Source of the DNA: JACRCE01 sp038043305
Lineage (GTDB): Bacteria; Desulfobacterota; GWC2-55-46
Length of the DNA: 6,382 bases
Direction: 5' to 3'
Assembly (NCBI GenBank): GCA_038043305.1
Contig: JBBTCG010000072.1
Location: forward strand, 1 to 6,382
Shown here: positions 1 to 5,816 of the stretch, one piece after another
How positions within the stretch are numbered: position 1 is the stretch's first letter
Layout of the letters: each line of letters begins with the position of its first letter
Program-made: the position numbers and the translations under genes
The notes under the pieces: model-generated
The model's input: only the letters and a program-made list of their open reading frames with translations
Told to the model about the DNA's origin: nothing
Databases searched by the model: none

Positions 1-90
1 CTGAAAGACAAACATTACCACACAGCCCATACCTGTAGCCAAAATGCTATCAGGACTTTTAGGGCGTCGTCGCCCCGCGAAAGGCCCCAT
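1..90 (-). CDS. N-terminus of an unidentified, possibly membrane-anchored protein (partial)
   Basis: Thirty codons are visible from an ATG at 90-88 before the window ends, with no stop. The peptide begins MGPFAGRRRPKSP and continues into a hydrophobic stretch (about residues 20-30, GMGCVVMFVF). A basic N-terminus followed by hydrophobic residues suggests a membrane segment or signal anchor. The start is well supported: AGGAG lies at 101-97 with a 6-base spacer, and a near-consensus sigma70 promoter sits just upstream (150-122), giving a leader of about 25 bases. I do not recognise the family. The visible part is too short to assign function, and the gene lies beyond the cytochrome/HD-GYP group with its own promoter, so it is probably a separate transcription unit. 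Confidence 0.6.
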   Translation of the reverse strand, partial: MGPFAGRRRPKSPDSILATGMGCVVMFVFQ

Positions 91-121
91 GCCTTTCTCC
101 TAAATCTCTTTGCATGAATTC

Positions 122-150
122 AAGATAACAGTTTTCTCAAGTCTTGTCAA
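122..150 (-). promoter_or_regulatory. Sigma70-type promoter for the partial gene at 90-1
   Basis: On the minus strand there is a perfect -35 hexamer TTGACA (150-145), a 17-base spacer and a -10 hexamer TATCTT (127-122). Transcription should begin near 115, leaving a leader of about 25 bases that carries the AGGAG ribosome-binding site. The region upstream of the -35 is very A/T-rich (151-172) and could act as an UP element. Hexamers and spacing are read directly from the sequence; activity is inferred. Confidence 0.75.
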
Positions 151-155
151 GGAAA

Positions 156-172
156 ATTAAAACTATTTTAAT
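156..172. repeat. A/T-rich inverted repeat just upstream of the -35 box
   Basis: ATTAAAA and TTTTAAT form a perfect 7-base inverted repeat around a CTA centre. It lies 5 bases upstream of the TTGACA hexamer of the neighbouring promoter. The position fits an UP element or a regulator half-site pair. It could also be a chance product of A/T-rich sequence. Confidence 0.35.
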
Positions 173-276
173 CGAGCATTAACCGGTTTCTTAGCCTTAC
201 CTTGCGTGCAAGCCGTTATTGCACTCTTTATAGTTCGCATATATTCGGACTATCTCATCCGTTATACTTGATATGT

Positions 277-364
277 GTCATTGCGAGCCGCGCTTTTGCG
301 GCGCGGCATTCTCGTCTTTGTGCTTTGGTTTTAGGCCGGGATTGCTTCGCGGAGCGAGAATGAC
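277..364. repeat. REP/MITE-like palindromic intergenic repeat (GTCATTGCGAG type)
   Basis: The element opens with GTCATTGCGAGC and closes with GCGAGAATGAC, imperfect inverted termini sharing GTCATT/AATGAC. Nested inside are a perfect 7-base stem GCCGCGC/GCGCGGC (287-293 with 301-307) and a second 7-base pair ATTCTCG/CGAGAAT (308-314 with 355-361). It sits 6 bases past the TGA of the HD-GYP gene. Repeats beginning GTCATTGCGAG with an internal GATTGCTTCG are, from general knowledge, widespread in intergenic DNA of several anaerobic lineages. The strong stems could also help stop transcription of the HD-GYP gene. Copy number cannot be judged from one window. Confidence 0.65.
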
Positions 365-370
365 GCCTAA

Positions 371-1390
371 TCAACACACTGCCCCGCTCCGTATCTTCAC
401 CTCAAAGCCGTCCGTTGCGAGCATGTCGCAAAACGCCCTGACAATCTCAGGGTCCCAATAGCCTCTCAAGGTCTCTTCTTTTATAATCCCGACCGCGTCC
501 CTTGCGGACATGCTCCGCCTGTATGGCCGCATCGTGATGAGCGCGTCGAATGCGTCCGTAACGGCGATTATCCTTGAGCCGTAGGGAATGACCTCTCCGA
601 CCAATCCGTCAGGGTAGCCTGTGCCGTTGTATTTCTCGTGGTGGTTGCGTATGACGTTAAGGAACGGCTTGGCAAAGTTCAGCGGTTCGCATATCTTCTC
701 GCCGACCACCGGGTGTTGCTTGATGTGATCATACTCCTTGCCGGATAAGGCGGTAGGCTTATGGAGTATGTTCTTGTCGGTCGCGATCTTTCCTATGTCG
801 TGCAGTATGCCGCTGAACATGATGTTTTTCTGCTCGGCCTCAGGCAGCCCGATGTGGGCGGCGAGCCGTCTGCCGTACTCGGCCACGCGCTGAGAATGGC
901 CGTGCGTGTAGGGGTCGTTGAAGTCGAGGGTAATGGCAAGGGAAAAGAGCACGTTCTTCGCGTTCTCAAGCTCTGATAGAAGCATCCTTACGCGAACGAG
1001 CGATTTGATCCTCGCCACCAGCTCGGGACGCTGAAAAGGTTTTGTGATGAAGTCGTCGGCGCCGGCCTCTATGCCCCTGACCCTGTCCTCAAGACAGTTG
1101 AGCGCCGTTATCATGACGACCGGGATGAGCCGCGTGGACTCCTGAGACTTGAGTCTCCTGCATACCTCATACCCGTCCATTCCCGGCATCAGCACGTCAA
1201 GGAGGATAAGGTCTGGAAAACTCTCGGAGACGGCCTTCAGCGCCTCGGCTCCGTTGTAGGCCTTTATTACGGAATAGCCCATTGACGTAAGGAGCGCCTC
1301 AAGCAGCTCCACGTTCTGGACGTAGTCGTCTACCACCAAAACCCTTGCGTGCACTTTACGCGCCTGTAACGTTTCCAGTATCGGGTCCAC
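371..1390 (-). CDS. Response regulator with HD-GYP c-di-GMP phosphodiesterase output domain
   Basis: A 339-residue cytoplasmic two-domain regulator. Residues about 16-135 form a receiver domain: acidic pair D21/D22, phosphoacceptor D65 in LLDVLMPGMDG, T95 and K117 (TKP). Residues about 145-330 form an HD-GYP domain with its metal-binding and signature residues intact: H165, H197-D198 (LHDIGK), H222, H250-H251-E252, GTGYP (256-260) and D279. It is therefore predicted to hydrolyse c-di-GMP under control of phosphorylation by an unseen histidine kinase. I chose the GTG at 1390 because GGAG lies 6 bases upstream (1400-1397) and the receiver fold begins soon after. The longer frame back to a TTG at 1510 has no ribosome-binding site and adds 40 residues unlike this family. 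The gene has its own promoter (1557-1529) and a leader of about 130 bases, so it is probably transcribed apart from the cytochrome operon upstream. Confidence 0.93.
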   Translation of the reverse strand: MDPILETLQARKVHARVLVVDDYVQNVELLEALLTSMGYSVIKAYNGAEALKAVSESFPDLILLDVLMPGMDGYEVCRRLKSQESTRLIPVVMITALNCLEDRVRGIEAGADDFITKPFQRPELVARIKSLVRVRMLLSELENAKNVLFSLAITLDFNDPYTHGHSQRVAEYGRRLAAHIGLPEAEQKNIMFSGILHDIGKIATDKNILHKPTALSGKEYDHIKQHPVVGEKICEPLNFAKPFLNVIRNHHEKYNGTGYPDGLVGEVIPYGSRIIAVTDAFDALITMRPYRRSMSARDAVGIIKEETLRGYWDPEIVRAFCDMLATDGFEVKIRSGAVC

Positions 1391-1528
1391 TACGCTCTCC
1401 GTTGAGATGTCTGACTCAATCAAAAACAGGCTGAAAACTGCAATATGACGGGCAATGCCCGCCAAAATGTCTATAGCGCACGTAAATGGTGGGCGATGGC
1501 CACCCTGCAAAACTATGGCAACAACTAT

Positions 1529-1557
1529 ATCATAACTATTATAACAAAAAAGGTCAA
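1529..1557 (-). promoter_or_regulatory. Sigma70-type promoter for the HD-GYP regulator gene
   Basis: The minus strand shows TTGACC (1557-1552), a 17-base spacer and TATGAT (1534-1529), a close match to the sigma70 consensus. Transcription would begin near 1522, giving a leader of about 130 bases before the GTG at 1390. The leader contains two short inverted repeats: GGTGG/CCACC near 1490-1506 and CGGGC/GCCCG near 1450-1462. An overlapping TATAAT lies within the spacer but has no -35 at a suitable distance. Activity is inferred. Confidence 0.65.
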
Positions 1558-1609
1558 CAATATTTTTATCGGTTGTTTAGGTGATTTACTTGAGGAGGGA
1601 GTTGCTTTT

Positions 1610-1628
1610 GCAAGGCTCTGAGCCTTGC
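1610..1628 (-). terminator. Hairpin after the cytochrome operon, possible terminator without a U-tract
   Basis: GCAAGGCT and AGCCTTGC form a perfect 8-base stem with a 3-base loop, 26 bases beyond the TAA of the triheme lipoprotein gene. On the transcribed minus strand the stem is followed by AAAAGCAAC rather than a run of T, so it is not a canonical rho-independent terminator. It may act as a 3' mRNA-stabilising hairpin or a weak terminator at the end of the operon. Confidence 0.4.
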
Positions 1629-1631
1629 CTT

Positions 1632-1650
1632 TCACGGTCACGGCTCACGG
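1632..1650 (-). repeat. Three short direct copies of CCGTGA
   Basis: On the minus strand CCGTGA occurs three times (1650-1645, 1643-1638, 1637-1632). One G separates the first two and nothing separates the last two. The block lies between the stop of the triheme lipoprotein gene and the hairpin. It may be a small tandem duplication with no function. Confidence 0.4.
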
Positions 1651-1654
1651 TCTT

Positions 1655-2461
1655 TTACCTTACACCCATCGTCTTTTTCCTTGAACTATGGCAACGCTGG
1701 CAGTTGTTGAACCCTTTTGGCTGGAAGGCCACCTTACCGTGGCATCTGCCGCAGTATTTGCCGTCCCAGATGTCGTACATGGTGAATTGGTTTGCGCCCT
1801 TCTTGGGGATAAAGATGTTCGGATGACATATCTTGCAGGACAGCCAATAGGTATGCGCCTTATGCGGGAATTTGACGTTGAACATGAGCCTGTCGTTTAT
1901 CTCGAATATGATGTCAGCGTCAAAGACGCCTTCTTCGAGTTGCTCCTGTTTTTGCGCCTCCTTGCGATCAGCGGGTATTGCTATCTCCTTGCCTGATGCA
2001 TCAACAAAAGACGACCCCGTCTTTGATTCGGCCTTGGCCTGAACATTTGGCAACGCCGGGCCTATGGAATCTCTTGGTTTGATTACGCCCTTTGTTACCG
2101 CCGCGGACCAATCCGGGTAGCCGTACTTGTCCTTGGGCAGGATTCGCAGCGCCTTGTAAAGCTTCTCGCTCTTTATATCTTCAGGCGGTATCCACGGGTC
2201 GAATATCTTGGGCTTCTCGCCCTTTTGCTGCGCCATCTCCTCGACCCTCTTTTGTATAGCCTGCTTTGCCGCCTCCTCGTCATTTTGCGACAGCTTCTCA
2301 GCGCCTGCGGAACTGAACGCGGCGGTCCCCGGCGGCACGTAAGGAACCGTGGTAAGCCCCCGGCCGGATTCGATCTCCTTTACGTCCTTGACCTCCTTTA
2401 CGCACCCCATGAGGCCAAGGGTTATAATCAACGAAAACGCTATCCATGACGGCGCGGTCAT
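1655..2461 (-). CDS. Lipoprotein with C-terminal triheme c7-type cytochrome domain
   Basis: A 268-residue protein. A hydrophobic N-terminus ends in a lipobox (LMGC, Cys20), so it should be lipidated and membrane-anchored on the periplasmic or outer face. Residues about 21-190 carry no heme motif and are rich in charged and Pro residues. The stretch KYGYPDWSAAVTKG followed by IKPRDS resembles linkers I associate with related cytochromes. The C-terminal 71 residues hold three heme motifs: CKICH (209-213), CGRCH (237-241) and CQRCH (254-258), preceded by FPHKAH (H200, H203). This is the layout of c7-type triheme domains. Only two histidines exist outside the CxxCH motifs, so the third heme may use Met (M228 in FTM), as known for domains of the Geobacter protein GSU1996. 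Its ATG overlaps the TGA of the propeller gene by one base (TGATG), implying translational coupling. It probably hands electrons between the membrane and the large cytochromes. Confidence 0.85.
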   Translation of the reverse strand: MTAPSWIAFSLIITLGLMGCVKEVKDVKEIESGRGLTTVPYVPPGTAAFSSAGAEKLSQNDEEAAKQAIQKRVEEMAQQKGEKPKIFDPWIPPEDIKSEKLYKALRILPKDKYGYPDWSAAVTKGVIKPRDSIGPALPNVQAKAESKTGSSFVDASGKEIAIPADRKEAQKQEQLEEGVFDADIIFEINDRLMFNVKFPHKAHTYWLSCKICHPNIFIPKKGANQFTMYDIWDGKYCGRCHGKVAFQPKGFNNCQRCHSSRKKTMGVR

Positions 2462-3393
2462 CAGAGCTTCGCCTCTTTGAACACCTGAATCCTGTTGTTG
2501 TCTATGACGTATATCCTCTGGGCCTCGTCAATCATGATGTACGTCGGGCTTGAAAGCTCTCCCTCGCGCTCGCCCTTCTGAGAGATGGCATATTGAAGCT
2601 GGCCAGTCCTGTCATAGACAAGTACCGCCCCGGCGTGACGGTCCGCGACGTATATAAGCCCGGTGCGGCTCACGGCAAGGCTCACCGGAAAGCGCATGAG
2701 CGTTGTCTTATCCGTCCTGCCGCCGAATGAGGCAATCTCGGCTCCAGATGCGTCGAACACGTAAACCCGCGCGCCTACGGCGTCGAGCGCGTAAACATTG
2801 TTGTCCGCGTCAACGCGAACGTCGTTGAAGCCGTAAAGACCAGCCTCGTCCTTTACGACAATGGCCCTTGAACCCGCGCCTTGCGCGTCGGAGACGAGTA
2901 TGCGTTTGTTGAGCTTGTCTATGACGTAGAGCTTCTCATCCTTGCCGATGGCAATCCTCCCCGGCACGAAAACGTCGCGTCCAGGCTGGGCGGGCTTGAT
3001 TTCAACAGGCTTGACGATATCGAGCTTAGTGTCAACGGCGAGAAGAGCCCCTTTGGATGCGTCCACCACGTAAAACAGGCCGCTGGCCGCCTTGACGATC
3101 TGCACCGGAAGCGACATGGCGGGGTTCGTGAACTCGGCAAGGAATCTGTACTCTTGATTCGTGGAGACGATCCTCTTGCCGCCGCTGTCGGCTATATAGA
3201 GCCGCTTTTTGCCCTCATCGAAAAAAAGTCCCGACGGCTGGACGAGCTTGCCGAGCGCCTCCTCGTTTGAAATCACAGCCACCACCTTGACGCCGACGTT
3301 TTGGGCGGCCTCGGCCGCAAGGGGCGCGTACGCCTGCAATACAACGGCAAACGCCGCGAGCGCGGCCTTGAGCATGTAAAGACGTCTTTTCAT
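2461..3393 (-). CDS. Exported six-repeat NHL-type beta-propeller protein
   Basis: A 310-residue protein. The N-terminus MKRRLYMLKAALAAFAVV is a Sec signal peptide, with likely cleavage after AEA near residue 29. The rest consists of six NHL-like repeats at about 50-88, 94-132, 142-180, 186-225, 233-271 and 280-309. Each has the pattern P-x-G/hydrophobic strand, then LYV(I/V)D/A, then R(I/V)xVxD. Six repeats fit a closed six-bladed propeller. It has no cysteine and no heme motif, so it is not itself a cytochrome. The ATG at 3393 is preferred because GGAG (3407-3404) lies 10 bases upstream; the GTG at 3402 would place that site only 1 base away. It follows the 16-heme gene by 83 bases and overlaps the triheme lipoprotein gene. 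NHL proteins often accompany multiheme cytochromes in metal-reducing bacteria, where a scaffolding or assembly role is supposed but not established. The substrate or partner is unknown. Confidence 0.85.
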   Translation of the reverse strand: MKRRLYMLKAALAAFAVVLQAYAPLAAEAAQNVGVKVVAVISNEEALGKLVQPSGLFFDEGKKRLYIADSGGKRIVSTNQEYRFLAEFTNPAMSLPVQIVKAASGLFYVVDASKGALLAVDTKLDIVKPVEIKPAQPGRDVFVPGRIAIGKDEKLYVIDKLNKRILVSDAQGAGSRAIVVKDEAGLYGFNDVRVDADNNVYALDAVGARVYVFDASGAEIASFGGRTDKTTLMRFPVSLAVSRTGLIYVADRHAGAVLVYDRTGQLQYAISQKGEREGELSSPTYIMIDEAQRIYVIDNNRIQVFKEAKL

Positions 3394-3476
3394 CGTTAAC
3401 ACTCTCCGGCGTTTTTAGAAAACGGTTTTGTCTTTCCTGACAGCTGATAACGGATACCCAGACAACCGCTTTTGCG

Positions 3477-4709
3477 CTACACCTGATGGCACAGCACGCA
3501 AAGCCCTGTGTCCTTCTCCGCCCTCAGGTGGAACTCTTCAGGCGCACCCATCGGGTTATGGCATGTCGTGCAGTCCATCGCCGTCTTTGAGCGCGGGTCT
3601 ATCACCTTATCGCCTACGGGGTGCGTAAACGTGCCCTGCGTCGGATGGCATTTGCCGCTTGAGCATACGTTGCCGCCGCCCGCGAGGAAGTATCTGTTGT
3701 TGGAGCCGTGGGACTCGTGGCAGTCCGAGCATTTGTCAAGCTCAGGATGAGTATGACCGCTCTTTGCGACGTACTCGCGCGTATCCGCGTGACACCTGTA
3801 GCAGACCCTGGACCCCTTGTCCTTCATAAGCCTCTTGTCGTCGGAGGCGTGAGGCGCGTGGCAGTTGGCGCACGGATTTTTGTTGATGCCGGGCGTTAAG
3901 TGGCTGTTGATCTTGTTGAAGCTCTCCATAGACGATTTATGGCACTCTATGCAGAGCCCGGCGCCGGCCTTGACCTTGTACCCGGCCCCGTTCTCATGAC
4001 AGCCAGAGCATTTCTTCTCCTCAAACGGCTTATGCAGTACGGCCTTCAACATGCCCTTTGAGTCCGATGAGTGCGGGCTATGGCAACCGGTGCAATCAGA
4101 CCCCGTTGTCTCATATACGCAGCGCTTTGAGAGCGCCTTACCTGAGTTATGACAGGAGGCGCATAAAGCCTTCCTGTCCTTGACAAGAAGTCCGTCGTTA
4201 GCGGACGAGTGGGGATTATGGCAGGTAAGGCAGTTGCCTTTTTTGACCTCCGGGTGCACGTATTTCTTCGTCTTTGACGCCTCGTCAGGATGGCAGCTCA
4301 AACATGCCTTTGCCCCCGCCTCCTTCATGAGTCCGGCGTTGGCCGACGAATGCACGTCATGGCAGGCCAGACATTTGCCCTCCTGCACGGGCCTATGCAC
4401 CACGCGGGAGGAAAAACCCTTTGAAGCGTCATGGCAGTTGAAACATATACGTCCGCCGGTTTCCGACAAAAGGCCGGAATGCTTGGACGCATGAGGATTA
4501 TGGCAGGCCGTGCACTTGCCGTCCCTTACGGGCTTATGCGTAACCGGTTTATTCAGAAGCTGCGTTGCCTTGGCGTGGCACTCAAGGCACAGCCCCTTCG
4601 TATTCCTGACGGTCTCGGCGTCAGCGGCTGAACCAAGGCCAGTGAGGAACACAAAACCAAGCGCAAACGCCGCGAGCAACATCAGTTTAACCTTACATGA
4701 CAACCGCAT
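3477..4709 (-). CDS. Exported 16-heme c-type cytochrome (paired CxxCH repeats)
   Basis: A 410-residue protein with a signal peptide (basic start, hydrophobic core about residues 9-25, likely cleavage after ADA near 31). It carries 15 CxxCH motifs, with first Cys at 41, 66, 89, 113, 136, 160, 183, 206, 234, 253, 280, 303, 327, 380 and 404, plus one CX4CH (CSSGKCH, 349-355). The repeat is LCxxCH, then HxPVxxGxCxxCHxPHxS, typical of the doubled-CXXCH family, with about one free His per heme as distal ligand. One expected His is Tyr (Y199) and one PH is PM (M387). Heme attachment and electron transfer would occur in the periplasm or outside the cell. AAGGAG (4725-4720) precedes the start; the ATG at 4709 is chosen, but the GTG at 4712 directly before it is equally well spaced. 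The gene begins 24 bases after the preceding cytochrome's stop and ends in TAG. Reading through that TAG would add 26 residues without a heme motif, so it looks like a true stop. Confidence 0.92.
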   Translation of the reverse strand: MRLSCKVKLMLLAAFALGFVFLTGLGSAADAETVRNTKGLCLECHAKATQLLNKPVTHKPVRDGKCTACHNPHASKHSGLLSETGGRICFNCHDASKGFSSRVVHRPVQEGKCLACHDVHSSANAGLMKEAGAKACLSCHPDEASKTKKYVHPEVKKGNCLTCHNPHSSANDGLLVKDRKALCASCHNSGKALSKRCVYETTGSDCTGCHSPHSSDSKGMLKAVLHKPFEEKKCSGCHENGAGYKVKAGAGLCIECHKSSMESFNKINSHLTPGINKNPCANCHAPHASDDKRLMKDKGSRVCYRCHADTREYVAKSGHTHPELDKCSDCHESHGSNNRYFLAGGGNVCSSGKCHPTQGTFTHPVGDKVIDPRSKTAMDCTTCHNPMGAPEEFHLRAEKDTGLCVLCHQV

Positions 4710-4733
4710 CACCGAAACTCTCCTTCAGCTTTA

Positions 4734-5813
4734 TCACAGCTTCTTATGGCAGCCGACGCAGTCTTTCTTCTCAAACGGCGCGTGCTTGACCTTGTGCAAA
4801 AGCCGTTTGTCACTGCCGCTGTGCGGCTCGTGGCAGCCAAGACAGTCCGATCCCTTAACGGCTACGTTCCCGTGCGCCTTCCTGAACTGCTCGGCATCCT
4901 GATTCTTATGGCACTTATTGCAAAGGGCGTCGCCCTTATCGGACAACAACGCCTTTTCCTTGCCGAAGTGCGGCGTATGGCATCTGTCGCACTCGCCGTC
5001 AAGAACCGGTTTGTGCACCACTGTGCCCTCGGCCTTCATGCCCTCGTCGAGTTTGGCGTGGCAAGAAAGGCACAGCCCCTTCAACGGCCTCGGCAGGCTT
5101 CCATTTATCTTGCCGCCGTGAGGCAGGTGGCAGGCCGCGCATTTGCCGTCAACGACCGGCTTATGGACGTTCTTTGCGGCCTCTACGCCAGTCTTGACGT
5201 TGGCATGACAGTTGTAACACAGCTTCGCGGTCTCATCCTTGAGCACCTTTGCAAAATTACTCGCGTGAGACGCGTGACATTCAAGACACTTGCCCTGCTG
5301 CGAGACCGGATGCAGCCCCTCGGCCTCGGCGCTGACCTTCACGTTGAGATGACAGTTGAAACAGAGTTTGTCCTGAGACTCCTTCAGGAGCCCGGTATCA
5401 GCCGAGGCATGGGGGTTGTGGCAGGCCGCGCACTCCCCGTCGCGCACATTCGGATGCCTTGAGAGTTTATTGAAAGCCTCTTTTTCTTTGACGTGGCAGG
5501 TGTAACACAATTCGCCCGTGGCCTTAATAAGGACGTTTTTATGTTCGGATGCGTGCGCGTCGTGGCACACGAGGCAGTTATCCTCCCGCACCGGCGCGTG
5601 GGTATTGGTCTTTACGAACCTATCCTTCTCGTGGCAGGTGTAACAAAGCGCGGCCCCGGTGGACTTCAATCCGCTCTTATATTCGGACGAATGGGGATTA
5701 TGGCAGGATGAACACTGCTGTTTTGATATGGCGCCGTGCAGGAACTGCTTGCCGTCCCTCTTCCTCGCGTCCTCGTGGCATCCGTAACAAAGCTCCCGCT
5801 CCTTTACGATAAG
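4734..5813 (-). pseudogene. C-terminal part of giant multiheme cytochrome, downstream of an in-frame TAG
   Basis: This is the in-frame continuation of the cytochrome at 6382-5814: 359 residues after the TAG, ending in TGA. It holds 15 intact CxxCH motifs (CYGCH, CSSCH, CYTCH, CLVCH, CYTCH, CAACH, CFNCH, CLECH, CYNCH, CAACH, CLSCH, CDRCH, CNKCH, CLGCH, CVGCH), nearly all with the paired HxPV...CxxCHxPHxS layout. It has no signal peptide and no convincing start. The first possible initiator in frame is a TTG at 5669, inside a repeat (SGLKSTG), without a good ribosome-binding site and two hemes downstream of the true beginning of the segment. A protein started there could not be exported for heme attachment. 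I therefore read it as the second half of one gene, either broken by a recent nonsense change, affected by a sequence error, or reached by readthrough. There are no frameshifts or other stops, so decay, if any, is recent. The 16-heme gene follows after 24 bases. Confidence 0.8.
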
Positions 5814-5816
5814 CTA
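5814..5816 (-). other. In-frame amber codon interrupting the giant cytochrome
   Basis: The minus-strand codons read AAA AAC TAG CTT ATC (K N stop L I). In the paralogous repeat near 5535 the codons are AAA AAC GTC CTT ATT (K N V L I), so the TAG occupies the place of a small or hydrophobic residue. TTG (Leu) to TAG is a one-base change. The frame stays open and keeps every heme motif for 359 codons afterwards. AAAGGAG occurs just downstream, but no in-frame start codon follows it, so reinitiation there is unlikely. Confidence 0.85.

Noticed and set aside
273..461. A small plus-strand open frame of 62 codons
   Set aside because: It is formed by the palindromic repeat and the tail of the HD-GYP gene read backwards, and has no ribosome-binding site.
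1391..1510. N-terminal extension of the HD-GYP regulator back to the TTG at 1510
   Set aside because: No ribosome-binding site, a start close to the predicted transcription start, and 40 residues that do not belong to a receiver domain. GTG at 1390 has GGAG with 6-base spacing.
1391..1528. c-di-GMP riboswitch in the HD-GYP leader
   Set aside because: Two short hairpins exist, but I see none of the conserved GEMM core sequence, so only a structured leader is noted.
3394..3476. Separate promoter or terminator between the 16-heme and propeller genes
   Set aside because: Only an A/T-rich 6-base stem (3410-3424) and an imperfect CGGTTGTCT/AGACAAAACCG pairing are seen. There is no -35/-10 pair and no stem followed by a T-run, so the genes are treated as one operon.
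4746..5462. A 238-codon open frame on the plus strand
   Set aside because: It is the antisense shadow of the cytochrome repeats: composition follows the opposite strand and it has no supported start signals. The same holds for the other plus-strand frames opposite genes.
4734..5669. An independent cytochrome gene starting with TTG at 5669
   Set aside because: The TTG is the Leu of a repeat unit (SGLKSTG), lacks a ribosome-binding site and signal peptide, and the same frame continues upstream with two more heme motifs to the TAG.
5814..5816. Definite pyrrolysine or recoded amber codon
   Set aside because: No tRNA or recoding machinery is in the window, and the neighbouring 16-heme gene ends in TAG as a normal stop. 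Kept as one of several hypotheses only.
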